From: Paenibacillus sp. GP183
GTDB taxonomy: Bacteria > Bacillota > Bacilli > Paenibacillales > NBRC-103111
Direction: 5' to 3'
Length of the DNA stretch: 64,000 nt
Assembly (NCBI RefSeq): GCF_900104695.1
Contig: NZ_FNSW01000002.1
Span: 334,745 to 398,744 of the forward strand
Below are positions 9,395 to 18,196 of this stretch, piece by piece. A program made the position numbers and the translations under genes. Each line of letters begins with the position of its first letter. Within the stretch, counting starts at the first letter, position 1. A model generated the notes under the pieces. The model saw nothing but the letters and a program-made list of their open reading frames with translations. It did not search any database and was not told where the DNA came from.

Positions 9395-10342
9395 ATGCCT
9401 GTTTATCCGAAACTTTATCAAGAAGTAATAGAGGATCAATATCAGCGTGGCCTGCGGAGATTGGATATTTTGACGGGTTATGCATCATCCAGTTTTGTGC
9501 ATCATTTAATTTACCGCTATGAGGATCTGAGGCTGGATGTCATCCTCGGTATGGCGAAGCAGGATGCCATTTCCATATGGGATCACAATGAATATGTAAA
9601 TTTGAGCCGAAGCACCGGAAGGCTTCGGGTGCGCTATTACAACGGCAGGGTGCCCATTCATTCCAAGATTTTTCTCTGGCTGGACAGAAATTCTGTTCCA
9701 CAGTCGGCTTACGCCGGTTCGGCTAACTTATCCTGGCATGGATTTCGGGATTACCAGGAATTGCTTGTAACGGCGGATGACGCAGAAGTTCGTTCCGCGT
9801 TTCCGGCTGATCATGAATTGATCGATTGCACTTCAGAGGATGTGTTTCAGCATTTTACGATGAGTTTTCAGGAATCCCCGCAGTCCAGCCAAATCGATGC
9901 AGGCGCTGTCCATCACATCGTCGGCGACCGACCATGGATTGAACTACCGATCGTGACGATCCGAAGCGGAGAGGTGCACGAAAAAAGCGGACTCAACTGG
10001 GGACAGCGTCCGGGACGAGAACCTAACCAAGCCTACATCCCAATCCCGAGCGCCGTGCACAAAGAATATCCTGGGTTTCTCCCGGATCGGAAAAGAGCAT
10101 TTAACTTAATTACCGATGACGGAGAAAGCTTTGTATGCGTGGTTGCCCAAGACAACAGCAAAGCGTTGGAGTCGAGCCACGACAACAGCATATTGGGCAA
10201 ATATTTCCGTAAGCGCCTCGGTCTGCCTTTCGGATCGAAAGTCGAAAAAATTCATCTGGATTCGTACGGCAGAAGCAATGTGCGGCTTTACAAAATCGAC
10301 GACGAAACGTTTTATCTTGACTTCAGCGAGGGGAGATTATGA
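9395..10342 (+). CDS. NgoFVII-type restriction endonuclease (PLD family)
   Basis: A phospholipase D-like nuclease with the HxK motif in HSKIFLWLD, then AYAGSANLSWHGF (the GSxN part of the PLD site) and YQELLVT. A C-terminal strand-rich domain with DRPWIELPI follows. This is the layout of the NgoFVII restriction endonuclease family (PF09565-like). A GTG at 9383 is in frame, but GGAGTGA places the start at the ATG 9395. Its stop overlaps the Z1 gene start, so the two products are made together and probably act as one complex. Confidence 0.85.
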   Translation: MPVYPKLYQEVIEDQYQRGLRRLDILTGYASSSFVHHLIYRYEDLRLDVILGMAKQDAISIWDHNEYVNLSRSTGRLRVRYYNGRVPIHSKIFLWLDRNSVPQSAYAGSANLSWHGFRDYQELLVTADDAEVRSAFPADHELIDCTSEDVFQHFTMSFQESPQSSQIDAGAVHHIVGDRPWIELPIVTIRSGEVHEKSGLNWGQRPGREPNQAYIPIPSAVHKEYPGFLPDRKRAFNLITDDGESFVCVVAQDNSKALESSHDNSILGKYFRKRLGLPFGSKVEKIHLDSYGRSNVRLYKIDDETFYLDFSEGRL

Positions 10343-12333
10343 TGATGCAAGCATTACATGGGCCGCGCACACGTCGATTTCTTCGAAGTTTGACAGCCGA
10401 GATTGGTGCCGCAGAAGCCGACAATATTTTAAAGAATGCGGCGCCGCTGACCGAAGCATTCGGTCCCTCCGCAGATCGCATTAGCAAACAGGGTCTGCTT
10501 TTTGGACAGATTCAAAGCGGGAAAACAAACAATATCATGATGTCGATGGCAATGGCTTCTGACAGAGGCTACCGCTTGTTCATTGTTCTGACTTCGGATA
10601 ATACTTGGCTGTATGATCAAACCCTGCGTAGAATTAAATCGGCGCTTCCAGGTCTTTTGACGTTGGGAAAAGAGCAGTGGGATGCCAGCAGTTACGACAT
10701 GCGAATACAAGACGCGCTGGAGCATACCGGTCTTGTGTTAGTTGCGACAAAAAACCACAATATCTTGGCCAATTTAGAAGAATTTATGGAGCAAACTATT
10801 CCCAACGGGATTAATTCTATTATTTTCGACGATGAAGCGGATCAGGCCAGTTTGAATACGCTTATTAACAGAGATACCAATGATTTAAGCGGAGTCAATC
10901 AAAGTATTGTGAATATACGGGACTATTTCCAATGCCATATTTTCATTCAAGTGACCGCAACGCCGCAGTCACTTTTTCTCCAGTGTGCGGACAGCACCTT
11001 CAGGCCGGAGTTTACTGTGACGTTTCAGCCGGGAGCCGATTATGTCGGAGGCGATGAGTTTTATGAGCAACCGCAGCAATTAAGTCCCATGCGCTTGTTT
11101 AATGATGATGAAATAGAGAAGATTCAAGCGACTGTTTCTGCCGGCGCAGAAGAGAGCTTGCATTCAGTTCCGACCGGGCTTCGCAAAGCGTTGTGCGCAT
11201 TCTTCGTCTCCGCATCGTCTAAACTGCTGTCAGGTGAAGGAACGGCTTACTCCTGCATGCTCCACCTGAGCCATCTGCAGGAACCACACCGTAGGCTGGA
11301 GACGCTCATTCACGGGTTCATTACGCGGTTGACGAGGGCATTGCTTAACACCGGCTCAGCCGATCGGCCGGTTGTGCTTTCTTATCTGCAGGAAGCCTAT
11401 GACGATATGCGGCTGACTAAAGACAACAGTCCTGAGTTTGAGGATGTCTGCCAGGAAATCATCGACAATATCGTAAGCACCCACATTCAAGTGCTCATTT
11501 CCGAACGTGACAACAAAATCCCATCCTATGATTCGCCTTTCAACATTCTGATCGGCGGCAACCGGCTCGGCCGCGGCGTGACGATCAAGGGACTGCTTGT
11601 AACATATTACGGACGGAACAGCAAAAACCCGCAGGTGGATACCTTGCTGCAACACTGCCGCATGTACGGTTATAGGAAAAAAGACATGGACGTGGTGCGG
11701 TTTTACATCTCCAAATCTTTGCTTGATGTGTTTAAAAGCGTGCATCAATCGGACCAGCAACTATGGAAGATGGCGCAGCAGACCGGACCTTCCAACCTGC
11801 AGGCAATTGTTTTGTCACGTTCGAATAACACCCTGCTTAAGCCGACGAGGCGCAATGTTGTGTATCTGGATTCGCTCGCTTTCTATACACCCGGCGAACG
11901 AACCTTTCCGCTGCTTCCGATTTCCAAAAATATGGCTTTGCTGGATCAGCTACTGATGCCTCTGGACGGAAGGGCTGAGCCGGCTGAAGTGCCGCTCAGT
12001 ATGCTGGTGCAGTTAATCAATTTAACAGAGTCTGAAAAACAGCTGGTCGGCTGGGATGATGAAGCTATTCGGACCTGTCTCCGAAATATGAAGCAGATGG
12101 ATGAGTACAAAAACAAAGGGTTCCTCATTGTTAGGAGCAACCGGGACATTTCCAAAGGGACCAGGGCGATGCTATCGCCAAATGACTACCGCTTGTTTTA
12201 CCCGGATTACCCGACGCTCACGTTGTATCGCTACAACGGCAAAGTTGAAAGCGGCTGGGAAGACGGGCTTCCGAGGTGGGTTCCGAATCTGAGATTTCCG
12301 GACAACCGATTTTTTATGGTGTCTGCCTTTTAG
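10339..12333 (+). CDS. Z1-domain helicase-like ATPase
   Basis: Walker A is GLLFGQIQSGKTN (about residues 49-61). Walker B is IIFDDEADQAS, motif III-like is VTATPQS, and the family signature is GGNRLGRGVTIKGL followed by DTLLQHCRMYGYR. These define the Z1 (PF10593-like) superfamily II-related ATPases of restriction-like loci. The start overlaps the preceding stop (ATGATG) with GAGGGGAG upstream. It presumably translocates or remodels DNA for the PLD nuclease. The length (664 aa) is in the usual range. Confidence 0.9.
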   Translation: MMMQALHGPRTRRFLRSLTAEIGAAEADNILKNAAPLTEAFGPSADRISKQGLLFGQIQSGKTNNIMMSMAMASDRGYRLFIVLTSDNTWLYDQTLRRIKSALPGLLTLGKEQWDASSYDMRIQDALEHTGLVLVATKNHNILANLEEFMEQTIPNGINSIIFDDEADQASLNTLINRDTNDLSGVNQSIVNIRDYFQCHIFIQVTATPQSLFLQCADSTFRPEFTVTFQPGADYVGGDEFYEQPQQLSPMRLFNDDEIEKIQATVSAGAEESLHSVPTGLRKALCAFFVSASSKLLSGEGTAYSCMLHLSHLQEPHRRLETLIHGFITRLTRALLNTGSADRPVVLSYLQEAYDDMRLTKDNSPEFEDVCQEIIDNIVSTHIQVLISERDNKIPSYDSPFNILIGGNRLGRGVTIKGLLVTYYGRNSKNPQVDTLLQHCRMYGYRKKDMDVVRFYISKSLLDVFKSVHQSDQQLWKMAQQTGPSNLQAIVLSRSNNTLLKPTRRNVVYLDSLAFYTPGERTFPLLPISKNMALLDQLLMPLDGRAEPAEVPLSMLVQLINLTESEKQLVGWDDEAIRTCLRNMKQMDEYKNKGFLIVRSNRDISKGTRAMLSPNDYRLFYPDYPTLTLYRYNGKVESGWEDGLPRWVPNLRFPDNRFFMVSAF

Positions 12334-12485
12334 CGGAGTCTTTAACATCAAAATACGATACCCTGTGGCCGGCGGTTTTTTTTGTTTAACCGTCCTCGCA
12401 ATGACTGGAGTTGGAGAGCGGTTTGGTTTAGTAGAGAATGGTGCAGGTTAATGATGAAATAATCAAAAAATCGTGGTGATAAAGG

Positions 12486-12923
12486 TTGGCAGATAACTTA
12501 TCCAAAGAGCACCGCAGCAAAAACATGAGGGCCATTCGATCAGTGCATACACAGCTGGAAGACCGAGTCACCCAAGCATTATGGAAGCGGGGATTCCGGA
12601 TTCGGAAAAATGTGAAAGATCTAAAGGGAAAACCGGATATTGCGGTGAAGCGCTACAAAGTTGCGGTTTTTATTGACTCCTGTTTTTGGCACGGCTGTGA
12701 AATTCATGGTAATCAGCCGAAGACGAACGAGACCTATTGGGGTCCCAAACTTGCGCGGAACCGGGAGCGTGATGCCGAAGTTACGGCCTACTACCGCAGT
12801 AAAAGCTGGAATGTTCTTCGCATTTGGGAACATGATATCAAAGACAGTATCGAGGAAGCGGCCGACCGTATTGCGGCCTTTCTTGAGAAAGCAAAACAAA
12901 ACCATCAGGCCAATAGGTCCTGA
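12486..12923 (+). CDS. vsr: Very short patch repair endonuclease Vsr
   Basis: The 145-aa product has SKNMRAIRS near the N-terminus, then KPDIAVKRYKVAVFIDSCFW with the catalytic Asp, HGCEIHG (zinc-binding Cys/His), and LRIWEHDI at the end, all classic Vsr motifs. Vsr nicks T:G mismatches made by deamination of 5-methylcytosine, which fits the adjacent cytosine methyltransferase. The TTG start is in a weak context. The stop lies inside a terminator hairpin shared with the convergent methyltransferase gene. Confidence 0.93.
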   Translation: MADNLSKEHRSKNMRAIRSVHTQLEDRVTQALWKRGFRIRKNVKDLKGKPDIAVKRYKVAVFIDSCFWHGCEIHGNQPKTNETYWGPKLARNRERDAEVTAYYRSKSWNVLRIWEHDIKDSIEEAADRIAAFLEKAKQNHQANRS

Positions 12924-12932
12924 TGGTTCTTG
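12901..12932. terminator. Bidirectional terminator between vsr and the methyltransferase
   Basis: ACCATCAGG (12901-12909) pairs with CCTGATGGT (12919-12927), followed by a T-rich run. The vsr stop codon lies within it. Confidence 0.7.
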
Positions 12933-12934
12933 TT

Positions 12935-14080
12935 TTACTTTTCGGAAGCAGCCGCAATCTCTTGCATTGCCAGTTCAAGTTCACTATTGGATTTTTCCTG
13001 TGAATTCACAGACCACTTGGACGGTACAGAATCGTATTCTATACCGGCAAATGTTTTTAGGATCGCTTCAATAATCACTTTGGCGCCGTCCGGCGGTACA
13101 GCCATGCCGATTTGTTTGCGGACGGCTTCTTTGCCGCCTTTAAAATCGTATTTGTCGGGAAAAGTCTGCAGGCGGGCGCGTTCGCGGTTGGTCAGTGCCC
13201 GCAGATCCCTGTAGTGATAAATATGCGTTCCACCGCCGCCGCTTCCGGTCACTGTATAAGAAGGAGCATCCTCTTTGAGCCGGCGGTATATTTGACTCAT
13301 CCTGGCGCCTTTCACATTCAGCCGGAGTGCCGGCGGGATTTTTTCCGACCATGCGTTTTCTCCGGGCGGAATAAAGGAAAGCATGTCGATCACACGTTGA
13401 TGGTGTCGCGTCGGCTCCTGATTGGGAGCGTCTTCCGGAATAGGTTCTCCTTCCAGAGCCTGCTTCGCGGTAACAAAATTACCGGGTCCGTGGGTCGGCG
13501 CCGGCACCTTGAACTGCAGATTCAGGTTTTTGCGGATGCCGACAATAATAATCCGGCGCCGCGTCTGCGGAACGCCGTATTCTTCGAATTTATACAAGTG
13601 AGGCGTCAGCATATATCCGGGTCCGGCATTTTCCAAATCGTTGAGAATCTGCTGAAATGCTTGTCCTTCGTTGGCGCTTTCCAGTCCGCTGACATTCTCT
13701 GCAATAAACCATTGGGGCTCCTTTGATGCCAATACCTTAACCCCATACGAGTACAACGGGCCGAATTCCCCGTTTATGCCCTTTTTTTCTCCGACCAAAC
13801 TGTAGTCGTTGCAAGGAAACCCGAAAGCAAAAGCGTTGATCGGTTCCAGCTCATCGATCTTGAGCTCGCGGACATCTTTCTGAAAGACGGTCTTCGGATC
13901 ATAGTTGTTAGGTTTGCAAATGTTCTCTCGGTAGGTTTCAACCGCCGCTGGATCATAATCGCTTGCCCATTTATGTTTCACTGCAAAAAGCTCTCCGTTT
14001 TTCCCTGTCACTTTCGCCTTCAGGGCGCCGAGCGACAAACCGCCGGGACCACAGAAAAGCTCGCCTTTTTCGAATATCAT
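12935..14080 (-). CDS. DNA (cytosine-5) methyltransferase (Dcm-like)
   Basis: The SAM-binding motif is ELFCGPGGLSLGA at the N-terminus. The catalytic motif IV is FGFPCNDYS, with PCN in place of PCQ. ENV follows in WFIAENVSGLES, and motif VIII is GVPQTRRRIIIVG. The C-terminal motifs read RALTNRERARLQTFP. The target-recognition region is short, so specificity cannot be read. Converging with vsr and next to the NgoFVII/Z1 pair, it likely protects host DNA from that nuclease. Confidence 0.92.
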   Translation of the reverse strand: MIFEKGELFCGPGGLSLGALKAKVTGKNGELFAVKHKWASDYDPAAVETYRENICKPNNYDPKTVFQKDVRELKIDELEPINAFAFGFPCNDYSLVGEKKGINGEFGPLYSYGVKVLASKEPQWFIAENVSGLESANEGQAFQQILNDLENAGPGYMLTPHLYKFEEYGVPQTRRRIIIVGIRKNLNLQFKVPAPTHGPGNFVTAKQALEGEPIPEDAPNQEPTRHHQRVIDMLSFIPPGENAWSEKIPPALRLNVKGARMSQIYRRLKEDAPSYTVTGSGGGGTHIYHYRDLRALTNRERARLQTFPDKYDFKGGKEAVRKQIGMAVPPDGAKVIIEAILKTFAGIEYDSVPSKWSVNSQEKSNSELELAMQEIAAASEK

Positions 14081-14340
14081 AAATCACAACTCCCAGTATT
14101 TCAATATATATAAGGCAAACTCTCGTTCCTATTATAGCGCATTCTGTTTCTTTTTGCAGCACCCCCGACCCAAATGCGGTAGATCTGGATGTAATTCTTT
14201 TTTACAGCGGTCAATTATTTGTAGGATTTGGAAGCTATTTGTCGAATAAGGATTTTTGTCCATAATACCACTTCGCTTGTCAAGGCTTCAACGAAGAGCA
14301 ATACCGGGTGGAGCATGCCTCGAGCGATACGCATCTCTGA

Positions 14341-14793
14341 ATTGAGGCCGGAGCAGGAACCGGAAAAACAACGGACATGATCGAGCGCATCTTTTTTCAG
14401 ATTCAGACCGCTGGGATTCCACTCGGCGAAATGGCGATGATCACTTTTACGCCGCGAAGCGGCCCAAATATGTTTCACAAGCTGCGTAATGTCTTTTATG
14501 AGCGGTACAAAGTGATAGGGGCAGACGATCGATGCCTTTGCAATGGAACGAAAGGAACTAACGTCAGACGAAATTGCCGGGCTGGCATGGTGGGAAACAT
14601 TTGGCCGCAGTGCTGATCTTCACGAACTTTTCAAAGATATGCTCCCGCAGTGTGAAGCAGACATTGATGTATTAAAGTGCGAAACAAAAACCAAGACGCG
14701 TTTGAAAGTATCTCCCGGCCGATTTCCTTTTTATTCATTGACGAGTTTCATAATACAGACGATTCACAAATTAAGCTTGCCGCCAGACCTTAA
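14341..14793 (+). pseudogene. UvrD-like helicase, Walker A/B remnant
   Basis: The frame IEAGAGTGKTTDMIERIF contains a UvrD-family Walker A. It is followed by EMAMITFTPRSGPNMF (motif Ia) and, after frame changes, by FLFIDEFHNTDDSQIKLA, a Walker B/motif II as in UvrD (DEFQDTD). Several frame breaks make it non-functional. The missing N-terminus matches the fragment at 3022-3087, and a nuclease-like C-terminal piece lies at 16007. Confidence 0.65.
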
Positions 14794-14973
14794 CGCCTAA
14801 TAACCAATAATTAATATACCTTTTAGAGGAAAATCAGTCTTGCACTTACGTAAAGTAACATATCTTCTCTAACCATCTCTGCAAGGAGGTCCCGAGCTTT
14901 TGCTCGGATTTCTTTTATAGGCGACTATTCAACTCGTGTAAACTTCTATGGCTGTTGTATCACTTATATTATA

Positions 14974-15306
14974 TTACTGCAACCTCATACTTTTAATTAA
15001 TTCAAACCCTTTGTCATTTTTGTACCTAATTGACAGTTTACTCACTTCATCGCTATCTGTAGGTACGTTAAAGGTGACTCTGCCAAGGTGTTTTACCTTC
15101 GAAATTTTTAGTAATTCTTCGGTTGGTATGATCCAAAAACTGTTATCTCGTTCTGTATAAAATATCATTATTTTATTTGCTCTTGGAGATATCGACATTG
15201 CGGCAAAAGTGCTCCAATTCTCTTCTAAAGACGATTTAGTTTTTATTTGTACCTCGATATAAGTATCTTCATTTATTCTGACGCTGAATTCATCTATATG
15301 TTTCCT
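14974..15306 (-). pseudogene. Truncated nuclease-like fragment
   Basis: An open frame without its own start covers this stretch. It begins just after a TAA with KHIDEFSVRINEDTYIEVQI, where D...E-V-Q-x-K resembles a PD-(D/E)XK or DUF4365-type site. It ends as a strand-rich domain (HLGRVTFNVPTDSD). An internal ATG at 15198 gives only 74 residues. It looks like the C-terminal part of a gene cut off at its 5' side. Confidence 0.4.
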
Positions 15307-15385
15307 TTACATCCTCATGGTTTTTATCTATGTTACCACACGATTTCATTCTTGCACCAGAACCCTTTTTAGGTAGTAAGAGGGA

Positions 15386-15928
15386 TCAATTTGGTTGAAA
15401 TTTTAATTGATTAAATCTCTTGCAGATTTCCAAGAGTCTTGGTAATCCGTCTACTGTATCTTTCTTAAGTGCTAGAAAATAACATGAGTTTGAAACGAAA
15501 ATAATTTCCGCGTGTGTGAACAGAATTTGATGGATATTGTCCCAATTAATTTCCATTGAGAACTCAATTGATGTTGCACTAACACCTTGATTATTGATCA
15601 AAACGTGGTGGTCCTGATAAGAACCTTGTATTCTCATCTTTGCGAAAATGGAGCCACGATAATACCACGAAACAAGGAGAAAAGTAAGAAATGAAATGGC
15701 AAGGGCGACAAATTTATCATGGCTGTTATCCATGAACAATAAAGGCACGAGAACAACAAGCAGAGTATAGCAAACGGAAAATTGCGTTTTTAACCTTTTA
15801 GATTTCTTAACAAATTCGTTATTCACTACACTCTTATAAATAAGTTTGTTTATACGGACGTGATCCTTTTTCCGTATTGATTGAATTCCGGTGAACGTGA
15901 AATCTTCCCTGCTGTGAATTGAGTTCAT
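15386..15928 (-). CDS. YcxB-like small membrane protein
   Basis: The 180-aa product has a cytoplasmic N-terminus, two adjacent membrane helices (SVCYTLLVVLVPLLFM and FVALAISFLTFLLVSWYY), and a C-terminal soluble domain ending in KDTVDGLPRLLEICKRF. This is the organisation of YcxB-like proteins, whose function is unknown. It sits inside the broken helicase gene between its Walker B and nuclease remnants, so it belongs to a secondary insertion. Confidence 0.6.
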   Translation of the reverse strand: MNSIHSREDFTFTGIQSIRKKDHVRINKLIYKSVVNNEFVKKSKRLKTQFSVCYTLLVVLVPLLFMDNSHDKFVALAISFLTFLLVSWYYRGSIFAKMRIQGSYQDHHVLINNQGVSATSIEFSMEINWDNIHQILFTHAEIIFVSNSCYFLALKKDTVDGLPRLLEICKRFNQLKFQPN

Positions 15929-16006
15929 CAGTAATCCCCTGTCGTTTATTAATGTTGTTAATAAACATTTCTACGCAAGAGTAATGATATCCTTTTTCAT
16001 ATAACG

Positions 16007-16300
16007 TTCGTCGATTTGAAAACGGGCAAGGTTCCGACCGAAGGCCGAGCGCATTGGTACGAGAAACAGTTGTATCTCTACGCTTACCTGCTGCGCGAGA
16101 AACAGAAGATGGACATCGACGAGATGACGTTGTTTATCAGTTCAGAAGAAGAGTGGTCGGAGATCTAGTTTGCCTACCGGGGGGAACGCGAAGCGGAGAT
16201 CGTTGTCCGTGGGAGTGCTCATGTCGAAGGTGTCGAGGTGTTCCAAAGTGCCGTATCCGGGTTTCCGATCTACGGTGGTATCTCGCAAACATTTTTTTAG
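16007..16300 (+). pseudogene. RecB/Cas4-like nuclease remnant
   Basis: The frame starts FVDLKTGKVPTEGRAHWYEK and continues QLYLYAYLLREK, the DLKTGK...QLxLYAYLL signature of the RecB/AddB/Cas4 nuclease domain. A TAG at 16166 interrupts it, and the frame continues in phase (FAYRGEREAEIVVRGS) to about 16300. It is probably the C-terminal nuclease part of the same helicase whose earlier pieces lie at 3022 and 14341. Confidence 0.55.
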
Positions 16301-16871
16301 TACCACCACGATTTACTGTTCTTCTTCCAACTTGGAATGCATTATCGTGGCTGTAGTGGTGAAAGCATGTTTTAATTAATCCCATAAGAAATATTCTCAG
16401 ATTGAGGTCGACGTTTGATGAAAAAATCTTAGCGATGCTGATCGAGGACAAAGTGGAAAATGGACGATGAGATTACCCACGAAGAGTTCCCGGGTCATTA
16501 AACAACTTTATTTTTCCTCACCAATCGATACCATTAGTTGGGGACGAATTGGGGACGAAAGCCATCATTTCCGGGCAAACAGCAACCAAACAGAACCATA
16601 CTTGAATTGAGAAAACCCTTTTAATCAAGGCTTTAGCCTTCCTCGGCTGATGGGAACCAAATAGGCCATGTTCCCGCATACGACACATGTGGAGTGCGTA
16701 GTGTCTACACATTACGTTGGAAAAAAAACGGGTATACAGACACAACACGGCCCCTTTCCTGAAAAATGGAAAGGGGCTTGTTATATCGATTGCTTGAATA
16801 CTGTTTTATCAATCAGATTTTCAGTTCGCCAATATATCAATCATGAGTCGCAACACTCTTTGTTTTAGGCT
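16301..16871. other. Non-coding decay zone with tandem repeat and hairpin
   Basis: No gene is recognisable. The stretch holds a perfect tandem duplication of TTGGGGACGAA (16538-16559) and a 10-bp perfect hairpin GCCCCTTTCC/GGAAAGGGGC (16750-16777) that may be a terminator. Short open frames here resemble nothing known. Confidence 0.4.
16750..16777. terminator. Perfect 10-bp hairpin, terminator-like
   Basis: GCCCCTTTCC pairs with GGAAAGGGGC across an 8-nt loop. The run after it (TTGTTATAT) is only moderately T-rich. Confidence 0.4.
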
Positions 16872-16955
16872 ATGTTTATTCCTGTCGGGAATGTAAGAAA
16901 TAACGGACTAGAGTTAATTAAAGAAATGGGTACGTTAGAATTAAATTCCTTGTAG
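16872..16955 (+). pseudogene. SRAP (YedK/HMCES-like) C-terminal remnant
   Basis: The frame MFIPVGNVRNNGLELIKEMG ends LELNSL-stop. It matches, residue by residue, the C-terminus of the intact SRAP gene ending at 27618 (VGNVRNNGFELIKQLG...INSL). Only the last 27 codons remain. DNA similarity is clear but imperfect, so it is a decayed paralogue rather than a fresh duplicate. Confidence 0.7.
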
Positions 16956-17151
16956 TCCGAAGAAATGGTAACACAGTACACAACAGTGAATCGTAACATA
17001 CGTAGAGGTGCAGGTCCCGGAGAACTATAGCACCAAGACAACAGACTGCCAGCATTATCGGCAGCCTGTTCAGCTTAACGGGCAGTTTTCTTCAACAACC
17101 AACAGTCTTATTGAGGGCACACTGAGAGACGATAGTAAGTGATTGCAAAGA

Positions 17152-17188
17152 TAAAAAAAGAGCGAATCATAGCAATCGCTCCTTTTTA
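17152..17188. terminator. Terminator downstream of the SDR gene
   Basis: GAGCGA (17160-17165) pairs with TCGCTC (17176-17181). It is flanked by an A-run on the left and a T-run on the right, so it can act in both directions. Confidence 0.65.
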
Positions 17189-17220
17189 TACTCTATAGCG
17201 TGGGGTGATACAGATTTCAC

Positions 17221-18054
17221 CTAGTCCGGATGACGTGGCTCCTGCTGCTGTGACTTGAATGGAGTTGAAGTCGGATAGCTGAGCTCCCTTGTAAGCATGG
17301 CATCGACAGGCTTGCTGAGCTGATTTAAAATAAAATGAGGAGCAAAGCGGCTCAATAGTTTTAATATCTTACTAGGGCCGGGGCAGATTTCGAACTGATC
17401 TTTATTAAGAGCCTCGATGGTCTGATTGACGAGCTTGGTTAGGTTCATCAAACCTCCATTAAGGTCCGCAGCATCGAAAACATGATTCAACGGCGTATCC
17501 GTAGCTGGTGGCGCCAATTCAAACACCTTTATGTTTGTGTTCTTCAACTGAATGCGGAGCGATTGCGAAAACGAGTGAAGCCCGGCCTTTGCAGCGCTAT
17601 AAATCGGTGAGATTGGATAAGGTACGAATGCAAGTCCGGATGAGACGTTCACGATGGTGGCGTTGTTTTGCTTCTTGAGATGAGGCAGGAATTGCATCAC
17701 CATATGGATGGAGCCGATCAGGTTAATTTCGATTTCACGAGTGATATCTTCTAAATGTGAATGGATAGTATGAAGATTAAGCTTTCTCATGATTCCTGCG
17801 TTGTTGATGAGGACATTTAGGTCGGGGCATTCTGCGGCTAGTCGTTGATGAAGAAGAGCAATTGCTTTCGGATCGCTCACGTCGCTTTGGATCACGTGAA
17901 TCCCAGGAAACTGTTTAATTACTGCATCCAGCTTGTGAAGATCTCGTCCGGTAACAATCACCTTATTGCCAAGCTGCTGGAGCTTTGATGCAAGACCCAG
18001 ACCGATACCGCTGGTTCCGCCGGTTATAAGAATGGTATTTCCGTTCATTTTCAT
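17221..18054 (-). CDS. SDR family oxidoreductase, DltE-like
   Basis: A 277-aa short-chain dehydrogenase. The Rossmann motif is TGGTSGIGLG, the NAG motif is INNAGIM, and Ser (NVSSG) plus Tyr-x3-Lys (YSAAK) complete the active site. The sequence matches the DltE subgroup (ELAPPATDTPL). The substrate is unknown. It is divergent from an MmyB-type regulator, a common pairing in Bacillales/Paenibacillaceae, so that regulator probably controls it. Confidence 0.9.
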   Translation of the reverse strand: MKMNGNTILITGGTSGIGLGLASKLQQLGNKVIVTGRDLHKLDAVIKQFPGIHVIQSDVSDPKAIALLHQRLAAECPDLNVLINNAGIMRKLNLHTIHSHLEDITREIEINLIGSIHMVMQFLPHLKKQNNATIVNVSSGLAFVPYPISPIYSAAKAGLHSFSQSLRIQLKNTNIKVFELAPPATDTPLNHVFDAADLNGGLMNLTKLVNQTIEALNKDQFEICPGPSKILKLLSRFAPHFILNQLSKPVDAMLTRELSYPTSTPFKSQQQEPRHPD

Positions 18055-18196
18055 TGTATTCGACCCTTTCTTCGTTTGGTTACAAGCATAACGTACAACA
18101 TAATTTGCTTCGTAAGAAGAAGGATAGTTATTCTAGTATAAATACTCCCACCTCTGTGGTTATCGAATGGGCAAGTAAGAAAAAAGGAGGGCCGCA

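Noticed and set aside
13112..13726. A 204-codon plus-strand open frame
   Set aside because: It is antisense to the cytosine methyltransferase gene, whose motifs are all intact; no ribosome binding site or recognisable domain.
16518..16748. Possible C-terminal end of a tyrosine integrase on the minus strand
   Set aside because: The tandem GGGGACGAA repeat and an FVPN-type ending were suggestive, but no R-H-R-Y catalytic residues can be found.
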